In this document: positions 45,743-54,329 of the stretch, in pieces
Layout of the letters: each line of letters opens with the position of its first letter
Position numbering within the stretch: position 1 is the stretch's first letter
From: Aminobacter carboxidus
GTDB taxonomy: Bacteria; Pseudomonadota; Alphaproteobacteria; Rhizobiales; Rhizobiaceae
Assembly: GCF_014863355.1 (NCBI RefSeq)
Contig: NZ_JACZEP010000003.1
Coordinates: 310,001-374,000, forward strand
Length of the DNA stretch: 64,000 bases
Reading direction: 5' to 3'
The notes under the pieces: model-generated
What the model was told of the DNA's origin: nothing
Seen by the model: the letters and a program-made list of their open reading frames with translations, nothing else
Databases searched by the model: none
Translations under genes and position numbers: made by a program

Positions 45743-46150
45743 GTGAATGAAGCTGTGCAGCCAAAGGGGCGTTCGCTCTATCTCGAGCTGGGAGGCGAAG
45801 ACGCCATCCGCCGGTTGGTCGATATTTTCTACGACATCGTCGAGCAGGACGAGGCCGCTGCCGAGCTGCACCTGTTGCACCGCAGGGGCCATGGCGTGGC
45901 GCATTCGCGCGAGGAACAGTTCAACTATCTCTCAGGCTTCTTCGGCGGTCCAAGCTATTACGTCCAGAAGCACGGACATTCGCGGCTGAAGGAAATCCAC
46001 GAGCACGTGGCGATCGGCACGGAGCTGCGCGATCTCTGGCTGACATGCATGCGTCAGGCGGTGGAAAAGGCTGGCCTGTCCGAGCACCTGCAGGCGCTGG
46101 TGATGCGCCACTTTACCTTTGCCGCCGAGATGACAAGAAACAGGGATTGA
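45743..46150 (+). CDS. Group II truncated haemoglobin
   Basis: 135 residues starting at GTG, with GGGAGGAGGT (45725-45734) before it. SLYLELGGEDAIRRLVDIFY is the group II N-terminus; HLLHRRGHGVAHSREEQFNY and GPSYYVQKHGHSRLKEIHEH contain the haem pocket and proximal histidine; ELRDLWLTCMRQAVEKAGL has the tryptophan typical of group II. Such globins bind O2, NO or sulfide and protect against nitrosative stress. It is convergent with ftsZ2. Confidence 0.9.
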   Translation: MNEAVQPKGRSLYLELGGEDAIRRLVDIFYDIVEQDEAAAELHLLHRRGHGVAHSREEQFNYLSGFFGGPSYYVQKHGHSRLKEIHEHVAIGTELRDLWLTCMRQAVEKAGLSEHLQALVMRHFTFAAEMTRNRD

Positions 46151-46203
46151 GCCAGTCCAGCCAGCTTCCCAGCCGCCTTGGCGGCTGCTCCCGGAGTTCA
46201 GCC

Positions 46204-47238
46204 TCAGTGGTAGGGCTGCATCGAGCCCGGCGCGGGCTCGCCGCGCATGTTGACGACCGGCTCGCCTTGCGACGTCGGCACTGCCAGCCCGGTAGCAACA
46301 ACCGACACCTTGAACTGGCCCTGGAGCGAGTTGTCGAAGATCGCGCCGACGATGATGTCGGCTTCGTCGCCGACTTCCTCGCGGATGCGGGTGGCCGCCT
46401 CGTCGACCTCGAACAGCGTCATGTCCATGCCGCCCGAGATCGAGATCAGCACGCCCCTGGCACCCTTGATCGAATTCTCATCGATGAGCGGGTTGGCGAT
46501 CGACGCTTCGGCCGCCTTGCTGGCGCGGTTCTCGCCGCTGCCGACGCCCGTACCCATCATGGCGCGTCCCATGTCGCGCATCACCGTCTTCACGTCGGCG
46601 AAGTCGAGATTGATCAGGCCTTCCTTGACGATCAGGTTGGTGATGCAGCTGACGCCGGAATAAAGCACCTTGTCGGCGATGCCGAACGCATCCTCGAAGG
46701 TGGTCTTGGCGTTGGCGATGCGAAACAGGTTCTGGTTCGGAATGACGATGACCGTGTCGGCGGCCTGGCGCAAAAGTTCGATGCCTTGCTCGGCCATCTG
46801 CATGCGCCGCTTGCCTTCGAAGGTGAAAGGCTTGGTGACGATGGCGACGGTCAGGATGCCTGCCGCGCGCGCGGCCCTTGCAATGACCGGAGCAGCACCG
46901 GTTCCGGTGCCGCCGCCCATGCCGGCCGTCACGAAGCACATATGCGTGCCGGAAAGCTGGTCCATTATTTCGTGGATCGATTCCTCGGCTGCCGCCTGGC
47001 CGACCTCAGGCAGGGAACCGGCACCGAGACCCTCTGTGACCACGGCGCCGAGCTGAACCAGCTTCGAGGCTTTCGACATGGTCAACGCCTGGGCGTCGGT
47101 ATTGGCGACGATGAACTCAGTGCCCTCGAGACCTTCGGCAATCATGTTGTTGACGGCGTTGCCGCCACCGCCGCCGACACCGATAACGGTCAGCTTCGGC
47201 CTCATTTCCGAGATCTCAGGTTTCTTGGAAGTGTTCAT
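46204..47238 (-). CDS. ftsZ: Short FtsZ homologue (FtsZ2 type)
   Basis: 344 residues with all GTPase motifs: [14 protein letters not shown], the GGGTGTG loop at residues 108-114, NANTDAQ-like VANTDAQAL, and the T7 loop [11 protein letters not shown]. The protein ends about 25 residues after the tubulin-like domain ([11 protein letters not shown]), without the long linker and the C-terminal peptide that binds FtsA in the main cell-division FtsZ (usually over 500 residues in rhizobia). Rhizobia are known to carry such a second, truncated FtsZ. It stands alone, not in a cell-wall gene cluster. Its function is not settled. Confidence 0.93.
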   Translation of the reverse strand: MNTSKKPEISEMRPKLTVIGVGGGGGNAVNNMIAEGLEGTEFIVANTDAQALTMSKASKLVQLGAVVTEGLGAGSLPEVGQAAAEESIHEIMDQLSGTHMCFVTAGMGGGTGTGAAPVIARAARAAGILTVAIVTKPFTFEGKRRMQMAEQGIELLRQAADTVIVIPNQNLFRIANAKTTFEDAFGIADKVLYSGVSCITNLIVKEGLINLDFADVKTVMRDMGRAMMGTGVGSGENRASKAAEASIANPLIDENSIKGARGVLISISGGMDMTLFEVDEAATRIREEVGDEADIIVGAIFDNSLQGQFKVSVVATGLAVPTSQGEPVVNMRGEPAPGSMQPYH

Positions 47239-47790
47239 GGTTCCGTTTCCTGCGCAGCGCCCCTGCCCGAATCGGACCGGCTCAGGGAATCAGATTGATC
47301 GGGAGGCTGCAAGGAATAGCCTGCCGATTGCGGTTTTTAACCGGCAAGTTCAGGCTTTTGCACGTGTATGTGACGGAGTTGGGCGTTCGATCCGATGTCC
47401 GGCCGCGGCGGGCACGGCCGGACAGGCTCGGCTGCCTTGTTGAATTCGAGCCGTTTTCGCGCGGTTGCAGGTCGCTTTGAAGAAAGGGCGGGGCGAGCAT
47501 ACGCCGGGGGCAAGGGTCCGGCGCCTTGCGCCCTTCAGGGTCTGCAGCAACGGGCAGTCTGCGGTTGCCCGGTGACAACTATGGGACGGGCAGCTTATTC
47601 CCGCGCGATCCCGGCGTCGATTCATTTGGGTCCAGCGCGGCAAACGAACCCGTGATGCGGTTCTGGAGCGTGTGCGAGCGCGCGACTTACGCGGGGGCGG
47701 CAGCAGCAGCAGCCCGTTACAGGCATTGCTGGTGACCGTAGGCATACATTATGCCTATATATGGAAAACAATGATGGATCCTGCGGCGTC
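47239..47790. other. Upstream region between ftsZ2 and the MocR regulator
   Basis: 552 bases without a supportable gene. A near-perfect inverted repeat, ATCGGGAGGCT and AGCCTGCCGAT, lies at about 47299-47329, followed on the plus strand by GCGGTTTTT. It may be a folded 5' leader of ftsZ2 (minus) or a terminator-like structure. The 47739-47757 palindrome is listed separately. Confidence 0.4.
47739..47757. promoter_or_regulatory. Perfect palindrome before the MocR-type gene
   Basis: TAGGCATA-CAT-TATGCCTA: two 8-base arms around a 3-base centre, 33 bases before the preferred start at 47791. MocR/GntR regulators often bind such sites in their own promoters, so this is a likely autoregulatory operator. 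Confidence 0.6.
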
Positions 47791-49179
47791 ATGACAGTCA
47801 ACATCTGGTCACCCTCGATCTCGAAGGCCGACGGGCCGCTGTATCTGGCGATTGCCGATGCCCTGTCGGTCGACATTGCGTCGGGCCGGCTGCCGGGTGG
47901 CTTTCGCCTGCCGCCGCAGCGGACGCTTGCCGACCAGCTTGGCATCGACTTCACTACGGTGAGCCGTGCCTATGCCGAGGCGCGCAAGCGCGGCCTAGTC
48001 GAAGGCCGGGTCGGGCAGGGCACCTATGTCAGGATGCGTCGTCCGGCCGGTTCGTCGACCACGGTGACTGGTGTCGTCGATATGAGCATGAACCTGCCGC
48101 CACGCTTCGACGACCCGGAGCTGGCCGCGAGAATGTGGGACAGCGTCGCCGAACTGCAGGCCGGCGACGGCCTTGGCCTTTTGATGCGTTACCAGGAAGC
48201 CGGAGGCACGTTGCGAGATCGCGCTGCCGGAGCCATGTGGCTCGAACCGCGGCTGGGCGACATTGGGCCCGGCCGGTTGATGGTGTGTCCGGGAGCGCAA
48301 GGGGCATTGCTGGCGCTGCTGGGGGCGTTGGCGGCACCGGGCGAGACCATCTGCGCCGAGGCGCTGACCTATCCTGGGCTGCTTGCCGTTGCCGAGCATC
48401 TGCGCATTGGTGTCACCGGCGTCGCGATGGATGCCGAGGGGCTGATCCCCGAAGCGTTCGAGGAAGCCTGCCGCAAGCGCGCGCCGAAGCTGCTCTACTG
48501 CACGCCGACGCTGCATAATCCGACGACGACAACGCTGTCGCAGGCAAGGCGCGAGCGGATCGTGGCGATCGCGCGCCAGCACGGTGTGCTGATCGTCGAG
48601 GACGATGCCTATGGCGCCTTGCCGGTCAATCCGATTGCCTCCTTCGCGGCACTTGCACCTGAAATCACCTACTACATTGCCGGCCTGGCCAAGTGCCTGG
48701 CGCCGGCCCTGCGCGTGGCCTACGTGGTGGTGCCGCAAGAGCGCACGGTCGCCCACCTGGCAGGCGCCATCCGGGCGACAGCGGGCATGGCCTCGCCGCT
48801 CACCGCTTCGCTCGCTACGCGATGGATCGAAACAGGGGTTGCCCAGTCCGTGCTGGCGGCAATCCGCGTCGAAGCCACGCAGCGGCAGGCGATAGCGTCG
48901 CAACTGCTGCCGTCCAGCCTCGCTCAGGCAAATGCCGAAGGCTTCCACGTCTGGCTGAAGCTTCCCTCAGACTGGAACCGGAGCGACTTTGCCGCCCGCT
49001 TGCGCTCGGCCGGTATCGGCGTCGTCACCAGCGACGCGTTCTCTGTTTCAGGGCCCGCTCCCGAGGCTGTGCGCCTCGGTTTGGGTGCCGCGTCCAATAA
49101 GGCTTCACTGGCTGCGAGCCTCGAGACGGTCGCCGACCTGCTTGTCCAGCAGTCTGCGATGTCATCGATGGTGGTGTAA
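47791..49179 (+). CDS. MocR-family regulator (GntR helix-turn-helix fused to aminotransferase domain)
   Basis: 462 residues. Residues ~10-80 are a GntR winged helix (FRLPPQRTLADQLGIDFTTV, then SRAYAEARKRGLVEGRVGQG); the rest is a fold-type I aminotransferase-like domain (YCTPTLHNPTTTTLSQARRE; IVEDDAYGALP; the PLP lysine in YYIAGLAKCLAPALRVAYV). MocR proteins use PLP to sense amino compounds (for example PdxR and GabR). The start at 47791 places the palindrome upstream. The convergent neighbour is the oxygenase-like gene, whose end overlaps this one by 18 bases. Confidence 0.92.
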   Translation: MTVNIWSPSISKADGPLYLAIADALSVDIASGRLPGGFRLPPQRTLADQLGIDFTTVSRAYAEARKRGLVEGRVGQGTYVRMRRPAGSSTTVTGVVDMSMNLPPRFDDPELAARMWDSVAELQAGDGLGLLMRYQEAGGTLRDRAAGAMWLEPRLGDIGPGRLMVCPGAQGALLALLGALAAPGETICAEALTYPGLLAVAEHLRIGVTGVAMDAEGLIPEAFEEACRKRAPKLLYCTPTLHNPTTTTLSQARRERIVAIARQHGVLIVEDDAYGALPVNPIASFAALAPEITYYIAGLAKCLAPALRVAYVVVPQERTVAHLAGAIRATAGMASPLTASLATRWIETGVAQSVLAAIRVEATQRQAIASQLLPSSLAQANAEGFHVWLKLPSDWNRSDFAARLRSAGIGVVTSDAFSVSGPAPEAVRLGLGAASNKASLAASLETVADLLVQQSAMSSMVV

Positions 49180-50106
49180 GCCTTGGGCAGCACAGGCCGG
49201 GTTGGCGGGCATCGGGCCGGCGAAAAGCTCGATCCGGTTCATGCCGAGGATGTCATGCAGCGGGGTCTCGTCGCTCAACCGGCGGAACATGCCTGGCGAC
49301 ATCCAGCGCGCGAAGCCGTCGACATTGGGCGCGCCGCGGCCTGAGCGAACGTCATCGATCCACAGCGTGCGTGTTTCCAGCGAAATGCGGGTCAGGCCGG
49401 TCGAATTGGGCACGCCGGCATGGGCATGAGCGCTGGAGAAAGCGATGGTCTCGCCCGGTGCTATGACCACCGGTATCGCGTCGCCGACCTCCAGCTCCTC
49501 GGTCAGGTGAGGTATCGCCGCATCGGCATCGACGGCGTTGCGTCCACCTGATTTCGATCGCTCCAAAAGTGCGGAAAGGTCGAAGTCGGTGCTGGTGTTT
49601 GCGACCGGACGATCCCAAAGCGAGGGGTAGATCGCAAAGGTCCGCCCTTCATCAATGTCGTAGATGGGCGCCCACCAGTTGGTCTGGGCATAGAGGTTGG
49701 AGCCCCAGGTGTCGCGGTGGAAGGCGATGGTTGCAGTGGTGCGGGCACGCGGCACGACGGTGCCGGGATCCTGGTGCGGCTGGAACCTGAGGTAGAGCGC
49801 GTCGCGGGCGAGCTCTTGTGCGTCAAGGCCGCAAGCCTCGAAGACATTGCGCCATAACAGCCTGACCTCGGGCGACCTGGCGAAGGCGCGCTGGCATTGC
49901 GCAAAGCTTTCCGTCTGCTCTTGATGCGACAAATGCCGGTGGATCTCGACCGGCTCGAACGGCGCGAACGCATCTTCCAGAAAGGCTCGTGTGAAGCTGA
50001 CGAGCTCTCGCATCGGCGCGAGTGCGCTGAAACGAAGGATATCGCCGGCATAGATCCGGTCATGAAGCGCGCGCGGGCCGAGCACCTGGGCGATGTTGCT
50101 GTACAT
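49162..50106 (-). CDS. Phytanoyl-CoA dioxygenase-like 2-oxoglutarate/Fe(II) oxygenase
   Basis: 314 residues. The iron-binding facial triad is plausible as H-x-D in ATIAFHRDTWGSN and a late histidine in FSSAHAHAGVPNSTG, with an arginine (TRISLETRTL) for 2-oxoglutarate; this is the pattern of phytanoyl-CoA-type oxygenases. ATG 50106 was preferred to the TTG further upstream. The substrate is unknown. It is downstream of the cytochrome bd genes on the same strand and may be co-transcribed with them. Confidence 0.7.
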   Translation of the reverse strand: MYSNIAQVLGPRALHDRIYAGDILRFSALAPMRELVSFTRAFLEDAFAPFEPVEIHRHLSHQEQTESFAQCQRAFARSPEVRLLWRNVFEACGLDAQELARDALYLRFQPHQDPGTVVPRARTTATIAFHRDTWGSNLYAQTNWWAPIYDIDEGRTFAIYPSLWDRPVANTSTDFDLSALLERSKSGGRNAVDADAAIPHLTEELEVGDAIPVVIAPGETIAFSSAHAHAGVPNSTGLTRISLETRTLWIDDVRSGRGAPNVDGFARWMSPGMFRRLSDETPLHDILGMNRIELFAGPMPANPACAAQGLHHHR

Positions 50107-50122
50107 CAGGTTGTTCCACGCT

Positions 50123-50266
50123 TCACACGGTGAGGCCGGCAAAGTTCATCAACAGGCGGAAGAGGTAGGCTACCGCGCCGAGCCCCAGAACGCTGACCGT
50201 CCAGATGAGGACCAGCCAGCCGATCCGCTTTGGCCATGAAACCGGCGCCTGGGAGGGGGCTGCCAT
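50123..50266 (-). CDS. DUF2474 family small membrane protein, cytochrome bd accessory subunit
   Basis: 47 residues with one membrane helix (IGWLVLIWTVSVLGLGAVAY). Its ATG overlaps the CydB stop (ATGA). Tiny single-helix proteins of this kind (CydX, CydZ, DUF2474) follow cydAB in many proteobacteria, and CydX stabilises the oxidase. The gene is too short for most gene finders. Confidence 0.78.
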   Translation of the reverse strand: MAAPSQAPVSWPKRIGWLVLIWTVSVLGLGAVAYLFRLLMNFAGLTV

Positions 50267-51273
50267 CAGTGGTAGCCCTCGCCAGCCTTCACCTTGCCGC
50301 GGAACACGTAATAGGACCATGCCGTGTAGCCGAGTATGAAGGGGATGATGAACAGCGCGCCGACCAGGGCGAAGCCCATGCTCTGCGGTGGTGAGGCTGC
50401 CTCGCGGATCGTGATGTCAGGCGGGATGATGTTTGGCCACAGGCTGATGCCGAGCCCGCTGTAGCCGAGGAACAGCACAAACAGCGCCAGGATGAATGGC
50501 CCGGCATGCGGTGCACCTTGCAGGCTGCGCAGGATCAGCCACGTGGCGACAAGCACGAGAATGGGCACCGGGGAGAAGAAAGCGATGTTGGGGAAGCTGA
50601 ACCAGCGTTCGGCAATGTCGGGGTGGGCGAGCGGCGTCCACAGGCTGACGATGCCGATGACGGCAAGCAAGGCAAGCGTGATTGGGCGCGCCAGCGCCAC
50701 CATGCGGTCATACAGCACGCCTTCGGTCTTGATGATCAGCCATGTGCTGCCGAGAAGTGCGTAGGCGACGATCAGGCCGAAGCCGGTGAACAGGCTGAAG
50801 GGCGTGATCCAATCAAGCGCACCGCCGGCATAGGCGTTGTTTTCGACCTTGAAGCCGTCGAGGAAGGCACCGAGCGACACGCCCTGAAAGAACGTCGCGA
50901 CGTAGGAGCCGCCGGCAAAGGCCTTGTCCCAGAACGCCCGGTGATGCTGGTCGGCCTTGAAGCGGAACTCGAACGCGACCCCGCGCCAGATCAGCCCGAG
51001 CAGCATCAGCACCAGCGGCAGATAAAGCGCGCTGAGGATGACGGCATAAGCAAGCGGGAAGGCCGCCATCAGGGCAGCACCCCCGAGCACGAGCCAGGTC
51101 TCGTTGCCGTCCCAGACCGGGGCGACTGTGTTGACCATGGTGTCGCGCTGCTCGCGGTCGCGAACGAAAGGGAAGAGGATGCCGATGCCGAGATCGAACC
51201 CGTCCATGATGACATACATCATCAGGCCAAAGGCGATGATGACGGCCCAGACAACTGGAAGATCGATGCCCAT
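50266..51273 (-). CDS. cydB: Cytochrome bd oxidase subunit II, cyanide-insensitive type
   Basis: 335 residues with about eight to nine membrane segments. MGIDLPVVWAVIIAFGLMMY and VIMDGFDLGIGILFPFV form the conserved N-terminal region, followed by GNETWLVLGGAALMAAFPLA. The frame is open upstream, but the family start is MGIDLP at 51273. With subunit I it forms a quinol oxidase that reduces O2 to water and helps at low oxygen or against cyanide, NO and sulfide. Confidence 0.94.
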   Translation of the reverse strand: MGIDLPVVWAVIIAFGLMMYVIMDGFDLGIGILFPFVRDREQRDTMVNTVAPVWDGNETWLVLGGAALMAAFPLAYAVILSALYLPLVLMLLGLIWRGVAFEFRFKADQHHRAFWDKAFAGGSYVATFFQGVSLGAFLDGFKVENNAYAGGALDWITPFSLFTGFGLIVAYALLGSTWLIIKTEGVLYDRMVALARPITLALLAVIGIVSLWTPLAHPDIAERWFSFPNIAFFSPVPILVLVATWLILRSLQGAPHAGPFILALFVLFLGYSGLGISLWPNIIPPDITIREAASPPQSMGFALVGALFIIPFILGYTAWSYYVFRGKVKAGEGYH

Positions 51274-51277
51274 CGTC

Positions 51278-52708
51278 TCAGCCTTTCCTGTCGGAGTGGG
51301 TCGGTGCGAACATGTCGATCTGTTCGTGTGCGGCAGATAGCGGACGCGCCGGGCGGCCATGCTGGTCGCCGTCACCAGGATCGTGCTCATCGGTCTCCGG
51401 GCCCTTGCCGACCAGCTTGAGCATGTAGCTGGTGCCAATGCCGAAGACGATGAAATAGACCACGACGAAGACGACGAGCGTCGTGCTCATCGCCAGTACC
51501 GAATGGTTTGAAACGGCATCCTTGGTGCGCATCACGCCATAGACGATCCATGGCTGGCGACCGATCTCGGTGGTGTACCAGCCGGCGAGGATGGCGATTA
51601 CACCCGCCGGGCCCATCCAGGTGGCGAAGCGTAGGAACAGCCGCTTTTGGTAGAGCTGCTTGCGCCAGCGCAGCCATAACCCCCAGGCGCCGAGCAGCAG
51701 CATCAGCATGCCAAGCCCGACCATGACCCGGAAGCTCCAGAACACGACGGTCGAGTTGGGACGGTCTTCCCTCGCGTATTCCTTGAGGCCCGGAAACTGG
51801 CCGTCCCAGCTGTGCGTCAGGATCAGGTTGCCGAGGTGCGGGACCTTGATCGCGTAGAGCGTTTTTTCCTGCTCCATGTCGGGCCAGCCGAACAGCGTCA
51901 GCGGCACGGCTTCGCCGGGCTTGTTTTCCCAGTGGCCTTCGAGTGCTGCGATCTTGGCGGGCTGGTGCTTCAGCGTGTTGAGGCCATGCAGGTCGCCGAT
52001 CAGGACCTGCACGGGGGCTGCAAACAGCACCATCCACATCGCCATCGACATCATGGTGCGGACGTGGCGGTTGTCGTTGCCGCGCAGCAGGTGCCAGGCG
52101 CCCGAGGCGCCAACGAAAAGGGCTGTCGCCAGATAGGCGGCAACGGTCATATGCGCCAGGCGATAGGGGAAAGACGGGTTGAAGATGATCTCGAACCAGT
52201 TCACCGGTATGACAACGCCGTTGACGATCTCGAAGCCTTGCGGGGTCTGCATCCAACTGTTGGAGGCGAGGATCCAGGTCGCCGAAATCAGTGTGCCGAC
52301 CGCTACCATGATGGTCGAAAAGAAGTGCAGGCCGGGGCCGACGCGGTTCCAGCCGAACAGCATGACACCCAGGAAGCCGGCCTCGAGGAAGAAGGCGGTG
52401 AGCACCTCATAGGCGAGCAGCGGCCCGGTGACCGACCCGGCAAAGGACGAGAAATAACTCCAGTTGGTGCCGAACTGGTAGGCCATCACAAGGCCGGAAA
52501 CGACGCCCATGGCGAAGTTGACGGCAAAGATCTTCGACCAGAAATGGTAAAGGTCGCGATAGACCGTGTCGCGCTTCCACAGCCACAGTCCTTCCAGCAC
52601 TGCGAGGTAACTTGCGAGGCCGATAGTGATGGCGGGGAAGATGATGTGGAAGGAGATGGTAAAGCCGAACTGTATGCGGGCCAGCTCGAGTGCTGTCAGG
52701 CCGAACAT
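51278..52708 (-). CDS. cydA: Cytochrome bd oxidase subunit I, cyanide-insensitive type
   Basis: 476 residues with nine to ten membrane helices. LARIQFGFTISFHIIFPAIT holds the haem b-595 histidine, and LTAFFLEAGFLGVMLFGWNR the haem site; the Q-loop between helices is short (GHWENKPGEAVPLTLFGWPD region), as in the CIO subgroup without the long E. coli loop. AGAGGT precedes ATG 52708. The C-terminus is a short hydrophilic tail. It is first in the cydA-cydB-DUF2474 order. Confidence 0.94.
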   Translation of the reverse strand: MFGLTALELARIQFGFTISFHIIFPAITIGLASYLAVLEGLWLWKRDTVYRDLYHFWSKIFAVNFAMGVVSGLVMAYQFGTNWSYFSSFAGSVTGPLLAYEVLTAFFLEAGFLGVMLFGWNRVGPGLHFFSTIMVAVGTLISATWILASNSWMQTPQGFEIVNGVVIPVNWFEIIFNPSFPYRLAHMTVAAYLATALFVGASGAWHLLRGNDNRHVRTMMSMAMWMVLFAAPVQVLIGDLHGLNTLKHQPAKIAALEGHWENKPGEAVPLTLFGWPDMEQEKTLYAIKVPHLGNLILTHSWDGQFPGLKEYAREDRPNSTVVFWSFRVMVGLGMLMLLLGAWGLWLRWRKQLYQKRLFLRFATWMGPAGVIAILAGWYTTEIGRQPWIVYGVMRTKDAVSNHSVLAMSTTLVVFVVVYFIVFGIGTSYMLKLVGKGPETDEHDPGDGDQHGRPARPLSAAHEQIDMFAPTHSDRKG

Positions 52709-53057
52709 TAGGGACCTCTCTTGCATGTACAATCGGCTCGCGCGCGATTGCTGGTCGAAGCGTAATACTCGTCGATTCCCGTCAGGTGTTGCTCATGCCT
52801 TGCAATAGACCCTCATCTTGATCTGCGCAGCGCGCAAAGTCGACGCACCCCGGGGGACATTTTGCCCCATGCGGCTGAGGCCTTGTTCGATCACGCTAAT
52901 TTCCATACAATAAATCCATTCAATGACAAATTGATAGGAATGTATGTGAATTATATGCATATTGCGCCTTGCCGGCAAGGTTGAAGCGCCCTATGTGTTG
53001 AGGTGACGGGGCGCCCTATGGCTGCCCGTGTTCGCGACCCGCAAAGAGGAGACGCGT
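52709..53057. promoter_or_regulatory. Divergent promoter region upstream of cydA
   Basis: 349 bases without a supportable gene. It contains an AT-rich core (52905-52965) with GAATTATATGCATATTG, and a palindrome CTTGCCGGCAAG near 52969-52980. The sequence TTGATAGGAATGTAT resembles but does not match an FNR box (TTGAT-N4-ATCAA). The ribosome site AGAGGAGA serves the DUF983 gene. Confidence 0.4.
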
Positions 53058-53510
53058 ATGTCTCAGACTAGATCCAGATATTCGGCCGAGGGGTTCACCC
53101 CCACCGACAATCCGATGAAGACAGGCATCCGGGGGCTCTGCCCGCGCTGCCAGATGGGACACCTGTTTAAGGGTTTCCTGAAGCTCGCGCCGCGCTGCGA
53201 AGTCTGCGGGCTCGATTATTCCTTCGCCGATCCTGCCGACGGCCCCGCCTTCTTCGCCATGACCATTGCAGCTGTGCCGGCGCTGGCATTCGGCGCCTGG
53301 TTCCAGACGGCCTTCGGCCTGCCGCTTTGGGTGCACCTGTTCATCACCTTGCCGCTCACCGTGCTGAGCTGCATGGCGCTGTTGCGGCCGCTCAAGGGCT
53401 GGCTGGTGTGCTCGCAGTTTTTCCACAAGGCCGAGGAGGGCTCAATCGACTTCGATTGGCATGACAAGGCTAAAGGGCAGCAGCAGAACGGCCAGACACC
53501 GGTCGCCTGA
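53058..53510 (+). CDS. DUF983 family membrane protein with zinc-ribbon-like N-terminus
   Basis: 150 residues. Two cysteine pairs, C28/C31 (LCPRCQMGHLF) and C47/C50 (CEVCGLDY), form a likely zinc ribbon; two membrane helices follow (ALAFGAWFQTAFGLPLWVHL; FITLPLTVLSCMALL). The family is widespread in alphaproteobacteria and often near cytochrome oxidase genes. Function is unknown. It is divergent from the cytochrome bd operon. Confidence 0.87.
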   Translation: MSQTRSRYSAEGFTPTDNPMKTGIRGLCPRCQMGHLFKGFLKLAPRCEVCGLDYSFADPADGPAFFAMTIAAVPALAFGAWFQTAFGLPLWVHLFITLPLTVLSCMALLRPLKGWLVCSQFFHKAEEGSIDFDWHDKAKGQQQNGQTPVA

Positions 53511-53558
53511 TCGGGCGGAAGTGTTTGATGAAGCCGAGTTGCACGTGCTGAACAGCAA

Positions 53559-53589
53559 AAAGCCATGGGCGGGGGCGGCCCATGGCTTT
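53559..53589. terminator. Hairpin between DUF983 and DUF1344 genes
   Basis: AAAGCCATGGGC (53559-53570) pairs with GCCCATGGCTTT (53578-53589) across a 7-base loop. It lies between convergent genes and is flanked by an A/T run usable on the minus strand (TTTTGCTG), so it probably ends the DUF1344 transcript and maybe the DUF983 one. Confidence 0.65.
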
Positions 53590-53630
53590 GCGGCGGCATC
53601 AAGCTGCCTATGGCGGTGGGGAAGCGTCGA

Positions 53631-53867
53631 TCAGCGCAGGACGCTGGTGACCTTGTCTCCTTCATCGTTGAGCCCGATCGAAACCTTCTCGCCGATCTGG
53701 ACATTCGGAAGGGCGACGTCGCGCGGCACCGTGAAGCTGTGGCCGTTCTCCAGGGTGATGACGCGAGATGCCGGGCTGAACTTCATGACCACGCCGTTGT
53801 TCGACGAAGCCAGGGCGGCACCCGACATGAAGGCGAGCGATGCAGCGGTGAGGAGGAACTTCTTCAT
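53631..53867 (-). CDS. DUF1344 family secreted small protein
   Basis: 78 residues with a signal peptide (MKKFLLTAASLAFMSGAALA). The mature part (GVVMKFSPASRVITLENGHS) is the beta-rich DUF1344 domain of rhizobia, function unknown. AAAGGAA lies eight bases before the ATG. A GTTTC-N4-GTTTC box lies about 98 bases upstream of the start. Confidence 0.88.
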   Translation of the reverse strand: MKKFLLTAASLAFMSGAALASSNNGVVMKFSPASRVITLENGHSFTVPRDVALPNVQIGEKVSIGLNDEGDKVTSVLR

Positions 53868-54304
53868 TTCATTTTTCCTTTCTTGGGAGGTGGCGCCAAC
53901 AGCGGCGACGGCTCATTTCTAGCGGCCTCCCGTTTCGAGCTGTTTTCAGAATCTGGCGATCAGTGTTTCGTTTGTTTCAGTCGCAGGCGGCAAGCGAAAC
54001 ACTGCGCTGCTTGTCGGCTGGGGAGGGCAAGCTCGTGTGCCGCTGGAACAGCGGTCGTGCCGTTGCAGCCATAAGCGCTGGCTTGCGACCAGTTACAGGC
54101 GCATGACGATTGAGCTTAGGCGTGTGTTGATTGGGGCAGGTGACAGTCGGGATGACGGCAGCCAGGCGCAAGGATGCAGTCTTGGCTCTGTCGAGCCAAC
54201 TATAAGGCGACGGGATCGGGGAGATGTGGAGGGGTGCGGAGAGGTTTGACCGTATCCCGCAGCCCGGATGCGACCCCGGCGAACGGACAGAAAAACGCAA
54301 ACGC
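53868..54304. promoter_or_regulatory. Upstream region of the DUF1344 gene with GTTTC boxes
   Basis: No supportable gene. GTTTC-GTTT-GTTTC lies at 53965-53978. The segment CAGTGTTTCGTTTG (53961-53974) recurs inverted as CAGTGTTTCGCTTG on the other strand at 53991-54004 (13 of 14 identical), so two boxes face each other. The rest, up to the hydrolase terminator, shows nothing I recognise. Confidence 0.5.
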
Positions 54305-54329
54305 ACCGACCGGCAAGGTGCCGGTCGGT
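54305..54329 (-). terminator. Terminator after the alpha/beta-hydrolase gene
   Basis: ACCGACCGGC (54305-54314) pairs with GCCGGTCGGT (54320-54329), loop AAGGT, starting right at the stop codon. On the minus strand it is followed by GCGTTTGCGTTTTT, so it is a plausible Rho-independent terminator. Confidence 0.65.

Noticed and set aside
52925-52950. FNR-like site upstream of cydA.
   Set aside because: TTGATAGGAATGTAT keeps only one half of the TTGAT-N4-ATCAA consensus.
52793-52978. 61-codon minus-strand frame upstream of cydA.
   Set aside because: No ribosome site or family; it lies in the AT-rich promoter region.
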